Notes under the pieces: model-generated
Databases searched by the model: none
The model's input: only the letters and a program-made list of their open reading frames with translations
Told to the model about the DNA's origin: nothing
In this document: positions 56,410-63,998 of the stretch, in pieces
Layout: each line of letters begins with the position of its first letter
How positions within the stretch are numbered: the first letter of the stretch is position 1
Origin: DASUPK01 sp963800285
GTDB lineage: Bacteria > Actinomycetota > Thermoleophilia > Solirubrobacterales > 70-9
Reading direction: 5' to 3'
DNA length: 64,000 nucleotides
Assembly (NCBI GenBank): GCA_963800285.1
Contig: CAWDAL010000029.1
Span: 134,077 to 198,076 of the forward strand
Made by a program: the position numbers and the translations under genes

Positions 56410-57458
56410 TTTGACCGGGACCCGCTGGACCTGCGCGACCGAACCGCGCCTCGCTTCCGCTTCTTCTTGCTCCTGGCCCTGGCCTTGATCGCGGCCGTCC
56501 GCAGCGGGTTGTCGCCGATCTGGTCGAAGTTCGCGACCGCCTCGTCGAGCGGGAAGAGCGTGTCCGCCGTTCCCTGCATGAGCAGGGTCGGGACCTGGAT
56601 CCGGTCGACCAGGTCACCCGGGCCATGCTCGGCCATCCACTTCAGGTCGTCCTGGGTAGTGGTCCCGGTCGCGAGCCCGTTGGCGAGGATGGAGTAGAAG
56701 TGCGGATCCTGGCGGCCCGCGATCGTCGCAGGCGAGTTGAGGCCGCCCGGAAGCGATCCTTCGACGCCGGCCGCGATCAGGATGGAGCCCCAGCCGAACT
56801 TGATGTTGCCCTCCGGGAAGAGGCTGCTGAGGAGCGAGTGCCAGGCGATCGTCGGGGCGATCGCATCGATCCGCCGGTCGAGCGCCGCGCTGACCAGCTG
56901 GATGCCGCCGCCATAGCTGGCCCCCGCCATGCCGATCGTCGGATCATCCGGGCTGGTTGCGCAGGTGACCTTGCTCTCGGAGCGCCGCTTGCGCTTCTTC
57001 CCGCGGCGCTTCGCCTTCGTCCGTGAGCAGCTGCGATCGAGCTGCGCCTCGGGCTGCTTCGCCACCCAGTCGATCAGGGCCTGCACGTCGCGACCCTCGT
57101 AGCGCGGATCGTCGATCTCGACCGTTCCACCGGACCGGCCGAATCCGCGTGGGTCCCAGGTGAGGACGTTGTAGCCGTGGCTGATGAACGTGCTGATGCC
57201 GGGCACGCCGAAGATCGTGCCGAGGCCCGCCCCGCCGCCGCTGTTCGTTTCGCCCGCCGAGCTCCAGCCCGGCCCCTCGAGGATCGTCGGGGCCGGGGCT
57301 CCGGCGTCCACCCCCTTGCCCGGGAACCAGTGGGCGACGATCTTGGTGCCGTCGAACGAGGGGATCGTCACGTCCTTCGCCTGAGCAGCCGGGGCGTACG
57401 CGAGCGCGCTGGCGATCAGCGCCGCGACGGGAAGACTCCCTAGGGCTCGCCTCCACAT
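56406..57458 (-). CDS. N-terminal part of a split exported S15/CocE-like hydrolase
   Basis: 350 aa; signal peptide (LPVAALIASALAYAPAAQA). Alpha/beta hydrolase: TWDPRGFGRSGG, nucleophile S181 in GMAGASYGGG, and acid D298 in GTADTLFPLDEAV. The last about 30 residues turn into low-complexity basic sequence (KARARSKKKRKRGAVRSRRSS...) and the catalytic His is absent. It continues in another frame at 56409 (WFCGGHG). A one-base shift in the A/G-rich tract near 56440-56475 would join them into one about 580 aa enzyme. Either a frameshift (sequencing or real) or programmed/coupled translation. A Lys/Arg insertion also sits at 146-164. Confidence 0.78.
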   Translation of the reverse strand: MWRRALGSLPVAALIASALAYAPAAQAKDVTIPSFDGTKIVAHWFPGKGVDAGAPAPTILEGPGWSSAGETNSGGGAGLGTIFGVPGISTFISHGYNVLTWDPRGFGRSGGTVEIDDPRYEGRDVQALIDWVAKQPEAQLDRSCSRTKAKRRGKKRKRRSESKVTCATSPDDPTIGMAGASYGGGIQLVSAALDRRIDAIAPTIAWHSLLSSLFPEGNIKFGWGSILIAAGVEGSLPGGLNSPATIAGRQDPHFYSILANGLATGTTTQDDLKWMAEHGPGDLVDRIQVPTLLMQGTADTLFPLDEAVANFDQIGDNPLRTAAIKARARSKKKRKRGAVRSRRSSGSRSK

Positions 57459-57473
57459 TGCCGCGCGACGGTA

Positions 57474-57500
57474 CCAGCGCGCCCCCGGCGGGCGCGCTGG
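57474..57500 (-). terminator. Strong hairpin after the Ddn-like gene
   Basis: CCAGCGCGCCC, CCGGC loop, GGGCGCGCTGG: a perfect 11-bp stem 15 bases after the stop of the minus-strand gene at 57516. No clear T-run follows (TACCGTC), but the stem strength and position favour termination. Confidence 0.6.
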
Positions 57501-57515
57501 TTCGCCTCCGCCGAA

Positions 57516-58214
57516 TCAGCCGATCGACGCAACCTCGTGGCTCGCCGAGGCATTCCACGCGTGCTCGTCGCTGGTTGGGTCCAGCGAGGGCGCCCCGGCC
57601 GGCAGGAGCCGCACGCGCACGGTGAGCAGGTCTGCTCCAAGCACCCGCACGTTGATGGCATTGAGCGTCCGTAGGGGATGCCAGCGGATGATCCGACGCT
57701 GGCGAGCGAGCGGGTCGTCATCGGGCAGGACCTCGGCGACGCCGGGCACCCATCGGTAGCGCCAGCCGACGCGCAATCGAACCCGCACGTGCGGGTCATG
57801 CTGGATGTTGCGCACATAGGCCGCTCGGGTGCCGTGCTCGGCGATGATCCAGAAGTACTCGCCCTTCCTGCCGTTGCCGACGGGAGTGCGCCGCGGCTTG
57901 TCCGATCGGCGTCCGCGGGTCTCGAGAATCGCCAGTCCGAGCGGATTGATGCCGAGCGCCAGGAATATCCGCATCAGCGGATTGACCGTGAAGCGCTGAA
58001 AGCCGCGCACGAGCAGAACCTTGACCCGACGGCTGCCCGCGGTGAGCACGAGCAGGGCCAGGTAGACGGAGCTCTGCACGATCGGTAGGACGATGCCCGG
58101 CCAGGCGCCGGGGTTGAGGGCGAAGATGCCCCAGGTCAGGGCCAGGGCTGCCGCGGTCCCGACCAGCAGACCACGAGGGAAGTTCCAGTGTCTAATACGA
58201 GTGTATGGGTTCAT
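57516..58214 (-). CDS. Deazaflavin-dependent nitroreductase-family (DUF385/Ddn-like) protein with membrane N-terminus
   Basis: 232 aa. Two N-terminal hydrophobic segments (VGTAAALALTWGIFALNPG; VLPIVQSSVYLALLVLTAG), then the Ddn-type split-barrel: FTVNPLMRIFLALGINPLG, ILETRGRRSDKPRRTPV, YFWIIAEHGTRAAYVRNIQHDP, VRVRLRVGWRYR. The GRxSGxxRxxPV-like motif binds F420 in this family. Divergent from the TetR gene; the palindrome at 58211-58226 overlaps its start codon, so it is likely the TetR target. Confidence 0.87.
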   Translation of the reverse strand: MNPYTRIRHWNFPRGLLVGTAAALALTWGIFALNPGAWPGIVLPIVQSSVYLALLVLTAGSRRVKVLLVRGFQRFTVNPLMRIFLALGINPLGLAILETRGRRSDKPRRTPVGNGRKGEYFWIIAEHGTRAAYVRNIQHDPHVRVRLRVGWRYRWVPGVAEVLPDDDPLARQRRIIRWHPLRTLNAINVRVLGADLLTVRVRLLPAGAPSLDPTSDEHAWNASASHEVASIG

Positions 58215-58226
58215 ACGGCCGTATGA
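58211..58226. promoter_or_regulatory. TetR-type operator palindrome
   Basis: TCATACGGCCGTATGA is a perfect 16-base palindrome lying between the divergent Ddn-like and TetR genes, covering the Ddn-like ATG (58214-58212). A further imperfect arm pair (GAGTGTAT / GATACTC) flanks it. Position and symmetry fit autoregulation plus control of the neighbour. Confidence 0.75.
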
Positions 58227-58234
58227 TACTCACG

Positions 58235-58846
58235 ATGGAGGAGACGTCAAGCCCGAATCCGAGGAGAGCTGCGCTCTCTGAGGCGCTGCTTCGCATCGTC
58301 GCCGAGCGGGGCCTCGACCAAGTCAGTGTGCGCGAAGTCGCCTCCGCCGCCGGAGTCTCCATCGGCACCGTGCAGCACTACTTCCCGACCAAGGACGAGA
58401 TGCTGACGGCAGCATTCGCTGAGGTGGTGCGGCGAGTTCGCGTCCGGCTGGCCTCAGTCGAGTTCGGCGGGGACGTACGCCGCAATTTGTCGGCCGTGCT
58501 GCGGGAGTTCCTGCCACTCGACGCCCGGCGATCAGAGGAGGCGCGGATCATGTTGGCGTTCGCGACGCGGGCTGCGAGCTCTCCGGGCCTGGCCGCGATC
58601 CAGCGGGACGTTCTGGGCGAGATTCATGAGGCGCTCAGCGAGGCGTTTGCGCGCGCCGCGGACGGGCGCGCCGGCGCAGCTGAGGTCAAACGCGCCGCGC
58701 ACGTCGCCATTGCCGCCGCCGACGGCCTTGCGCTTCATGCCGTGAGCGCCCCCGGCTGGATATCACGACGCCAGTTGGCTGCAGCACTCGAATTGCTCCT
58801 GGAGCGGCTTGTTCCCGAGACGACCGACCCGGCTGGGCGGTCGTGA
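58235..58846 (+). CDS. TetR-family transcriptional regulator
   Basis: 203 aa from the ATG at 58235 (MEETSSPNPRRAALSEALLRI); the ATG at 58205 would run through the operator and overlap the divergent gene. HTH: IVAERGLDQVSVREVASAAGVSIGTVQHYFPTKDEMLTAAF, the classic TetR signature (VSIGTVQHYF). The ligand domain is typical of small TetR proteins. It probably regulates itself and the Ddn-like gene. tRNA-Val follows 25 bases after the stop. Confidence 0.93.
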   Translation: MEETSSPNPRRAALSEALLRIVAERGLDQVSVREVASAAGVSIGTVQHYFPTKDEMLTAAFAEVVRRVRVRLASVEFGGDVRRNLSAVLREFLPLDARRSEEARIMLAFATRAASSPGLAAIQRDVLGEIHEALSEAFARAADGRAGAAEVKRAAHVAIAAADGLALHAVSAPGWISRRQLAAALELLLERLVPETTDPAGRS

Positions 58847-58871
58847 GATCTGAGCCATAATCGAAGGCCCA

Positions 58872-58944
58872 GGGCGGTTAGCTCAGTTGGGAGAGCATCT
58901 CGTTTACACCGAGAAGGTCGCCGGTTCGAGCCCGGCACCGCCCA
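58872..58944 (+). tRNA. tRNA-Val (anticodon TAC)
   Basis: 73 bases. Acceptor GGGCGGT (58872-58878) pairs with ACCGCCC (58937-58943), discriminator A. Anticodon stem TCTCG/CGAGA, loop TTTACAC with TAC at 58905-58907. T arm GCCGG-TTCGAGC-CCGGC. A CATAAT hexamer lies 10 bases upstream. No encoded CCA. Confidence 0.96.
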
Positions 58945-58960
58945 TGCAGCACCTCGAGGA

Positions 58961-59716
58961 ATGGAGCGCTTCGCCGACAAGGTCGTGCTGGTCACCGGCG
59001 CCGGATCGGGAATCGGGCGAGCCGCGGCGCTTGGCTTCGCGAAGGAGGGGGCGAAGGTGATGGTCGCCGGCCGCAGGGAGGGGCCCCTCGCCGAGACGGT
59101 GGACCTGATCGCGCGGGCGGGCCGTGACGCCGCCGCCCGGCCGACCGATGTCTCCGACGACGCCGACGTGGCCCGCCTGGTGGCCGAGACCGCCGAGCGC
59201 TTCGGCGGCCTGGACGTGGCCGCCAACAACGCCGGCGTGCTCGAGCCGGGCACGGTCACCGAGATGGACGTCGAGGCCTGGAACCGGGTCCTGGCGATCA
59301 ACCTGACCGGCGCGTTCCTCTGCATGAAGCACGAGATCGCCCACATGGCGGACCACGGCGGGGGGACGATCGTCAACACCGCCTCGAACATCGGCGCCCA
59401 CGGCAGCCGGCCGGGCTTCGGTGCCTATGCGGCGTCGAAGGCCGGCGTGAGCACGCTGACCCGGGTCGCGGCCCTGGAGGCGATCGGGCATGGCGTGCGG
59501 ATCAACGCCGTCAGCCCCGGCTCGACCGACACGTCGATGTCCTTTCGCCCGGGCGAGACCGAGGAGGATCGAGCGACGCGGCTCGAGGGGGCAGTTCCCA
59601 TCGGCAGGGTCGGTCGCACCGACGAGGTGGTCTCGGCGATCCTCTGGCTCGCCTCGGCCGAATCCGGATTCACGGTCGGCCACGACCTCGTGGTCGACGG
59701 CGGCGCCACGGCTTAA
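58961..59716 (+). CDS. Short-chain dehydrogenase/reductase
   Basis: 251 aa, beginning 16 bases after tRNA-Val. Complete classical SDR: TGAGSGIG (12-19) for NAD(P), NNAGVLEPG, catalytic Ser in NTASNIGAHG, and YAASKAGVSTL with the Tyr-x3-Lys pair. Arg36-type basic residues (AGRREG) favour NADP. PGSTDTSM and the C-terminal VVDGGATA are typical. Substrate unknown. A ribosome-binding site is weak (GAGGA before ATG). Confidence 0.93.
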   Translation: MERFADKVVLVTGAGSGIGRAAALGFAKEGAKVMVAGRREGPLAETVDLIARAGRDAAARPTDVSDDADVARLVAETAERFGGLDVAANNAGVLEPGTVTEMDVEAWNRVLAINLTGAFLCMKHEIAHMADHGGGTIVNTASNIGAHGSRPGFGAYAASKAGVSTLTRVAALEAIGHGVRINAVSPGSTDTSMSFRPGETEEDRATRLEGAVPIGRVGRTDEVVSAILWLASAESGFTVGHDLVVDGGATA

Positions 59717-59788
59717 CGGCCGGTTCGGATTGGCGCCCTTCCGGGCGGGTATACGAGCGCCGAGCACGTCAGGCCACGGAAGGAGGGA

Positions 59789-59938
59789 ATGCTCATGTTG
59801 TGGTTAATCGCAGGCGTTGTCCTGCTGATCATCGCCATCGCCGGTGGGGCGATCATTCACCCAGTGCTGTTCGCGCTGGCGATCGTCGCGCTGCTGATCT
59901 TCTTCATGGGTCGCGGCACCGGCACACGCACCATCTGA
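59789..59938 (+). CDS. Small hydrophobic membrane peptide (49 aa)
   Basis: ATG at 59789 (or 59795) after a strong GGAAGGAGGG. The product MLMLWLIAGVVLLIIAIAGG, then IHPVLFALAIVALLIFFMG with a short basic tail (RGTGTRTI), gives two membrane helices. TGA at 59936-59938. It belongs to no family I can name, but the near-perfect Shine-Dalgarno and all-hydrophobic codon pattern make chance unlikely. Similar small peptides are widespread in actinobacteria. Confidence 0.65.
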   Translation: MLMLWLIAGVVLLIIAIAGGAIIHPVLFALAIVALLIFFMGRGTGTRTI

Positions 59939-60112
59939 GCACCCCCGCGCCGCACTTCGAGCCGGGTTCCGCGTCTGGGCTCGCTGCCGCCTGCGTCTAG
60001 CGGTGGCAGCGGGCCAGGGCGCGGGAGTAGAAGCGCAGGTAGTCGCCCCAATGGCTGCGCCAGTAGTGAGGCCCGGCGCGGCTCGCCCGAGCTGAGCGCC
60101 GCCTGAGAGCGC

Positions 60113-61726
60113 CTACTCGGCGTTCTTCTGCGGCTCGTCCGGCTTGCTGTGCTGCGGCATCAGGGCGCCGGTCGAGCCGGACCGGTCGCTGTCGATCAGC
60201 CTCCGCGCCTCGGACTGCTCGTCCTCGGGCAGGAAGGTGCGGCGGAGGTCGTGCGCGTCGAAGATCTCGTCGAGGTCCTCGCGCGTCAGGGTCTCCCGCT
60301 CGAGTGCGTTGCTGGCGAGATCCTCGAGACAGCCGCGATTGACCTTCATCAGCTGGCGCGCCCGCGCATAGGCCATGTGGGCGAGCTCCTGCGCGCCCTC
60401 GTCGACGTCGCGACGGGTGCGGTCGGACAGCGCATAGTCGCCGGTCGGCTGCGCGAGGGGAGCGCTGTCGGGCGGTCCGTGCGAGAGCGTCATCCCGAAC
60501 TCGGTGACCATCTGAACGCAGATCTTCTGGACCCGCGCCAGATCGTCGGCCGCGCCGGAATAGGCCTCGTCGAAGACCTCCTCCTCGGCCGCGCGGCCGC
60601 CGAGCAGGATCACGATCTCGTCCATCAGCTGCTTCCGGGAGCGCAGGTAGCGGTCCTCGCTCGGGGAGTGGCCCACGAAGCCGAGAGCGGGCCCGCGCGG
60701 CACGATGCTGAGGATCTCGGGCGGGTCCAGGCCGCAGAGGCGCCGGCAGAGCGCGTGGCCCGCCTCGTGGTAGGCGACGATCCGGCGCTCGCCCTCCGTC
60801 AGGCGGCGGGACTGCTGCGAGCCGACTGACTGGCGAAGCAGGGCCTCGTCGAGGTCCTCTCGCTGGATGGCCATTCGGCCCGCGCGGCCCGCGATGATCG
60901 CCGCCTCGTTCAGGGCGTTGGCCAGCTGCGCGCCGGTCAGGCCGGTGGTCTTGCGGGCCACGTCCGTGAGGTCGATCGTGTCCGCGAACACCTTGCCCCT
61001 GGCGTGGGAGCGAAGGATCGCCTCGCGCCCGTCGCGATCCGGTGGCGCGACGAGCACCTGCCGGTCGAAGCGGCCGGGGCGCAGGAGCGCCTTGTCGAGC
61101 TTGTCGATCTGGTTGGAAGCGGCGAGGACGATCACCGTGCCGGGGTCGCGCTCGAAGCCGTCAAGCTCGACCAGCAGCTGGTTGAGCGCCTGCTCGCGCT
61201 CCGAGGTGCCCCCGTCGCCGCCACCCGACCCGCGGTGGCCGCCGACCGCGTCGAGCTCGTCGATGAAGATGACCGCCCGCCCGGAGTTGCGGGCCTCCTT
61301 GAAGAGCCGCCGGATCCGCGCTGCGCCGCGTCCCACGAACATCTCGACGAAGCTCGAGCCGGAGGCGGCGAAGAAGTCAACGCCGGCGTGCGCGGCGACG
61401 GCGCGGGCCAGCATGGTCTTGCCGGTGCCGGGAGGGCCGTAGAGCAGCACGCCGCGCGGGGCCCGTGCGCCCAGCGCCTCGAAGCGCTTCGGATCCTTCA
61501 ACCACTCCGCGACGTCGACGAGCTCCTCCTTGGCAGCGTCGACTCCCTGGACCTCGTCCCAGAGGACCGGCGCCGTCTGGCTGGCCTTTACGGTCTCCGG
61601 CCGGGTGGTACCCATCGTGGTTCGCAGCAGCACGATGAAGACGGCCAGGATCCCCGCGGAGAAAGCCACCCCGAAGACGGGGTACCACTCGAAGAAGAAG
61701 TCCTGGATGGAGGCGAGCAGGGGCAT
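60113..61726 (-). CDS. ftsH: FtsH-type ATP-dependent zinc metalloprotease, short form
   Basis: 537 aa, shorter than typical FtsH (about 640). One membrane helix near 17-34 and no periplasmic domain or second helix. AAA module: Walker A GPPGTGKT (97-104), Walker B VIFIDELDA (152-160), SRH-type arginine region with RPGRFDRQVLV. Protease: H320-E-A-G-H324, and the third ligand Asp in SGAADDLA. The C-terminus is short (MPQHSKPDEPQKNAE). It degrades membrane or soluble proteins. Probably an accessory paralogue. Confidence 0.93.
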   Translation of the reverse strand: MPLLASIQDFFFEWYPVFGVAFSAGILAVFIVLLRTTMGTTRPETVKASQTAPVLWDEVQGVDAAKEELVDVAEWLKDPKRFEALGARAPRGVLLYGPPGTGKTMLARAVAAHAGVDFFAASGSSFVEMFVGRGAARIRRLFKEARNSGRAVIFIDELDAVGGHRGSGGGDGGTSEREQALNQLLVELDGFERDPGTVIVLAASNQIDKLDKALLRPGRFDRQVLVAPPDRDGREAILRSHARGKVFADTIDLTDVARKTTGLTGAQLANALNEAAIIAGRAGRMAIQREDLDEALLRQSVGSQQSRRLTEGERRIVAYHEAGHALCRRLCGLDPPEILSIVPRGPALGFVGHSPSEDRYLRSRKQLMDEIVILLGGRAAEEEVFDEAYSGAADDLARVQKICVQMVTEFGMTLSHGPPDSAPLAQPTGDYALSDRTRRDVDEGAQELAHMAYARARQLMKVNRGCLEDLASNALERETLTREDLDEIFDAHDLRRTFLPEDEQSEARRLIDSDRSGSTGALMPQHSKPDEPQKNAE

Positions 61727-61809
61727 ATGCGGCGTTCACCCAAGTTATCGGCAGGCGAGCCGCCTGCCTGCAGCGAAAATTGAGGCGAATCGATTCACGG
61801 CTTCGCCAT

Positions 61810-61877
61810 CAAGTCGCGGCCACGAGCGGCCGCCCACCACAAGTCGCTTCGGGCTTCGCCCTTCGGCTCCTGAAGCG
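61810..61877. repeat. Structured intergenic block with direct and inverted repeats
   Basis: CAAGTCGC occurs at 61810-61817 and 61840-61847. Between them CGGCC-ACGAGC-GGCCG forms a small hairpin; after them CGCTTC (61845-61850) pairs with GAAGCG (61872-61877) around GGGC-TTC-GCCC. It lies between the 5' end of ftsH (minus) and the 3' end of the 123-aa gene (minus), so it may end the latter transcript. It recalls, but does not match, repeat family 2. Confidence 0.45.
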
Positions 61878-61893
61878 AGCAGCCTGGTGGCCG

Positions 61894-62265
61894 CTACGCC
61901 TCGCCGTAGAGCATGACCTTACTGGTGTCGTCCGGATCGGCCTTGATCTGGAACTTCTTGCCGGGCTGGTAGGCGTTGACGGCGTCCTGGGTCAGGTACT
62001 GGTGCACCGTGGTGTCGTAGCTCTGGCCGTTCTCGAGCTCGACGCTGACCGCGATGTCGTAGGCCTTGTTGACCGGATCCGACCCCTCGCCGGACTCGGT
62101 GATCGAGTTGATCGTGGCCGTGCCGGCCAGGCCCCCCTGGTTCAGCTTCATCGCCAGGTTCGCGTACTCGACGTCTCCCGCGGACGGGTTCGCCGTATTG
62201 GCGCCGCCCTGCGCAGCCTGCTGGGCCATCTCCTGAGCCTTCTTGATGTTGTCCATCAATCCCAT
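61894..62265 (-). CDS. Conserved-looking hypothetical protein (helical head, beta-rich tail)
   Basis: 123 aa with GGAGGAGAG upstream of the ATG at 62265. Residues 1-25 form an amphipathic helix (MGLMDNIKKAQEMAQQAA). The remainder (VEYANLAMKLNQGGLAGTAT, VNKAYDIAVSVELENGQSYD, TTVHQYLTQDAVNAYQPGKK) is strand-rich, with a small OB/PspA-unlike fold ending KADPDDTSKVMLYG. No signal peptide. The family is not recognised by name; the layout is common in actinobacteria. Upstream of ftsH on the same strand. Confidence 0.7.
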   Translation of the reverse strand: MGLMDNIKKAQEMAQQAAQGGANTANPSAGDVEYANLAMKLNQGGLAGTATINSITESGEGSDPVNKAYDIAVSVELENGQSYDTTVHQYLTQDAVNAYQPGKKFQIKADPDDTSKVMLYGEA

Positions 62266-62338
62266 CTGGACTCTCCTCCCCGTTCATGTGTGGTGGGAGT
62301 CGCACTCTAACCCAGCGTCTCTGGGGTAGGTTGCCGTC

Positions 62339-62725
62339 ATGGACGCAAGTCAGTTGAAGCGGATTCCGCTCTTCTCCGACGCCTCCGACGAGGAGCTCAG
62401 GCAGGTGGCCGCCTTCGCGCAGTCCAAGGAGGTCCGGGATGGCGAGGTGCTCGTCGAGGAGGGCGGCTTCTCGCGCGAGTTGCTCGCGATCGAGGAGGGC
62501 ACCGCCGAGGTGACGCGCGATGGCGAGAAGATCGCCGACCTCGGCCCCGGCGATGTCTTCGGCGAGGCCGGCATGCTCGACGACTCCATGCGCAGCGCGA
62601 CGGTGACCGCCACCTCGCGGATGAGGCTGATCAGCCTCGGCCACTTCGAGGTCAAGCGGCTGAAGAAGGACGCCCCCGGCGTCTACCGCAGCATCGAGGA
62701 GCTCGTCGAGGAGCGCTCGAGCTAG
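62339..62725 (+). CDS. Stand-alone cyclic-nucleotide-binding (CNB) domain protein
   Basis: 128 aa: one CNB domain, no HTH or channel attached. LKRIPLFSDASDEELRQVAAF, EVLVEEGGFSRELLAIEEGTAEV, and the phosphate-binding cassette GDVFGEAGMLDDSMRSATVTA, which keeps Glu and Arg for cAMP/cGMP contacts. Such single-domain proteins may sense ligands or act as regulatory subunits. It converges with the FAH gene, overlapping by 4 bases. Confidence 0.88.
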   Translation: MDASQLKRIPLFSDASDEELRQVAAFAQSKEVRDGEVLVEEGGFSRELLAIEEGTAEVTRDGEKIADLGPGDVFGEAGMLDDSMRSATVTATSRMRLISLGHFEVKRLKKDAPGVYRSIEELVEERSS

Positions 62726-63570
62726 GCGATCAAGGTCCGCAGCTCGCCCAGCGTGGGCGAGGAGATCACGATCTCGTCGCCGGGCTTGAGCCACACGCGG
62801 GGGTCGCGCACGCTGCCGACGCCCGACGGCGTCCCGGTGGAGACGACGTCGCCCGGCTCCAGGGTCATCCAGCGCGAGAGCCGCGCCACCAGCTCGGGGA
62901 TCGCGAAGATCAGGTCCGAGGTGGAGGCGTCCTGCATCCGCTCGCCGTTCAGGTCCAGGGTGAAGGAGATCGAGTCGGGCGCGCCCGCCTCGTCGGGGGT
63001 GACGATCGCGGGGCCGCAGGGCGCTGATCCGTCGAACACCTTGCCGGGCATCCACTGCGGGGTCGCGAACTGCAGGTCGCGAGCGGAGAGGTCGTTGAGC
63101 AGCATGTAGCCGGCGATGGCGTCCAGCGCCTCGTCGGGTTCGACCTCCTTGCACCGTCTGCCGACCACGAACGCGACCTCGGCCTCGTAGTCGACCTTCT
63201 CACTCGCCATGGGGAGCTCGACGGTCGCATCGGGCGGAGCCAGGGCGTTGCGGAACTTGGCGAAGAAGGTCGGCTGCTCGGGCGGGTCGATCCCGGCCTC
63301 GGCCGCGTGGGAGCGGTAGTTGAGCCCGATGCAGACGATCTTGTCCGGATCCGGCAGGGGCGGCAGCAGCTCGGCGTCGGGCACTGGATCGGGGCCGCCG
63401 CCCTCGATTCCCCTCGCCAGCTCGTCGACGCGGCCCGTCGCGATCAGCTCTCTGACCGTGACGCGCTCGAGGCCGAGCACCGGGGCTGCGTCGATCACGC
63501 CGCCCTCGGTCTGCACGGCGGCCCGGGCTTCGCCGTCAGCGCGATAGGTCACCAGCCTCATGGCGGCCAC
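62722..63570 (-). CDS. Fumarylacetoacetate hydrolase-family protein
   Basis: 282 aa, GTG at 63570 (ATG at 63561 an alternative). FAH fold: KIVCIGLNYRSHAAEAG, VDYEAEVAFVVGRR with metal-binding Glu residues, YMLLNDLSARDLQ, and PGDVVSTGTPSGVGS with the metal Asp nearby. The family includes acylpyruvases, oxaloacetate decarboxylases and 2-hydroxyhepta-diene-dioate isomerases; the specific substrate cannot be read. It is divergent from the cold-shock gene. Confidence 0.92.
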   Translation of the reverse strand: MAAMRLVTYRADGEARAAVQTEGGVIDAAPVLGLERVTVRELIATGRVDELARGIEGGGPDPVPDAELLPPLPDPDKIVCIGLNYRSHAAEAGIDPPEQPTFFAKFRNALAPPDATVELPMASEKVDYEAEVAFVVGRRCKEVEPDEALDAIAGYMLLNDLSARDLQFATPQWMPGKVFDGSAPCGPAIVTPDEAGAPDSISFTLDLNGERMQDASTSDLIFAIPELVARLSRWMTLEPGDVVSTGTPSGVGSVRDPRVWLKPGDEIVISSPTLGELRTLIA

Positions 63571-63670
63571 CCTAGACGTCTCGATGGCACGTGGCGCACG
63601 GGTTCGTTAGGTTCTCGCGCCATCGGAGGGGGTCAATCCCCGGAAACAGGCAGGGTGCGAGGAGGCACGA

Positions 63671-63880
63671 ATGGCAGAAGGCACCGTCAAGTGGTTCAGC
63701 AACGAGAAGGGGTACGGCTTCATCACGCCCGATGACGGCGGGACGGACCTCTTCGTCCACTTCTCGAGCATCGACGGGGATGGCTACAAGTCGCTCGACG
63801 ATGGCGCGAAGGTCAGCTACGAATCCGAGGAGGGCCCCAAGGGCCCGGTCGCCACAAACGTCAGCGTGATGAGCGGCTAG
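63671..63880 (+). CDS. Cold-shock-domain protein
   Basis: 69 aa, GAGGAGG upstream. CSD motifs RNP1 KGYGFITP and RNP2 LFVHFSSI; begins GTVKWFSNEKG. Single-stranded RNA/DNA chaperone, intact length. It is followed by a hairpin of repeat family 2, likely its terminator, then tRNA-Asp. Confidence 0.97.
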   Translation: MAEGTVKWFSNEKGYGFITPDDGGTDLFVHFSSIDGDGYKSLDDGAKVSYESEEGPKGPVATNVSVMSG

Positions 63881-63895
63881 CCTGACCTACACAAC

Positions 63896-63919
63896 CGGCG
63901 GCCACAAAGACCGCCGCCG
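63896..63919. repeat. Hairpin repeat family 2, copy B
   Basis: CGGCGGC (63896-63902), loop CACAAAGACC, GCCGCCG (63913-63919). Against copy A (14729-14752) the loop differs at one base and the stem at position 5 in both arms, keeping pairing. It lies between the cold-shock gene and tRNA-Asp. Confidence 0.55.
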
Positions 63920-63924
63920 AATAT

Positions 63925-63998
<74 letters not shown>

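Noticed and set aside
59733..59750. GGCGCCC-TTCC-GGGCGGG hairpin after the SDR gene, thought to be a sixth copy of repeat family 1
   Set aside because: It lacks the conserved AAACGGGT and CCCTCGC flanks and the stem is imperfect.
59998..60100. A minus-strand stretch reading HYWRSHWGDYLRFYSRAL with a stop at 59998
   Set aside because: It looks protein-like, but there is no start codon or ribosome-binding site before the ftsH stop; at most a gene remnant.
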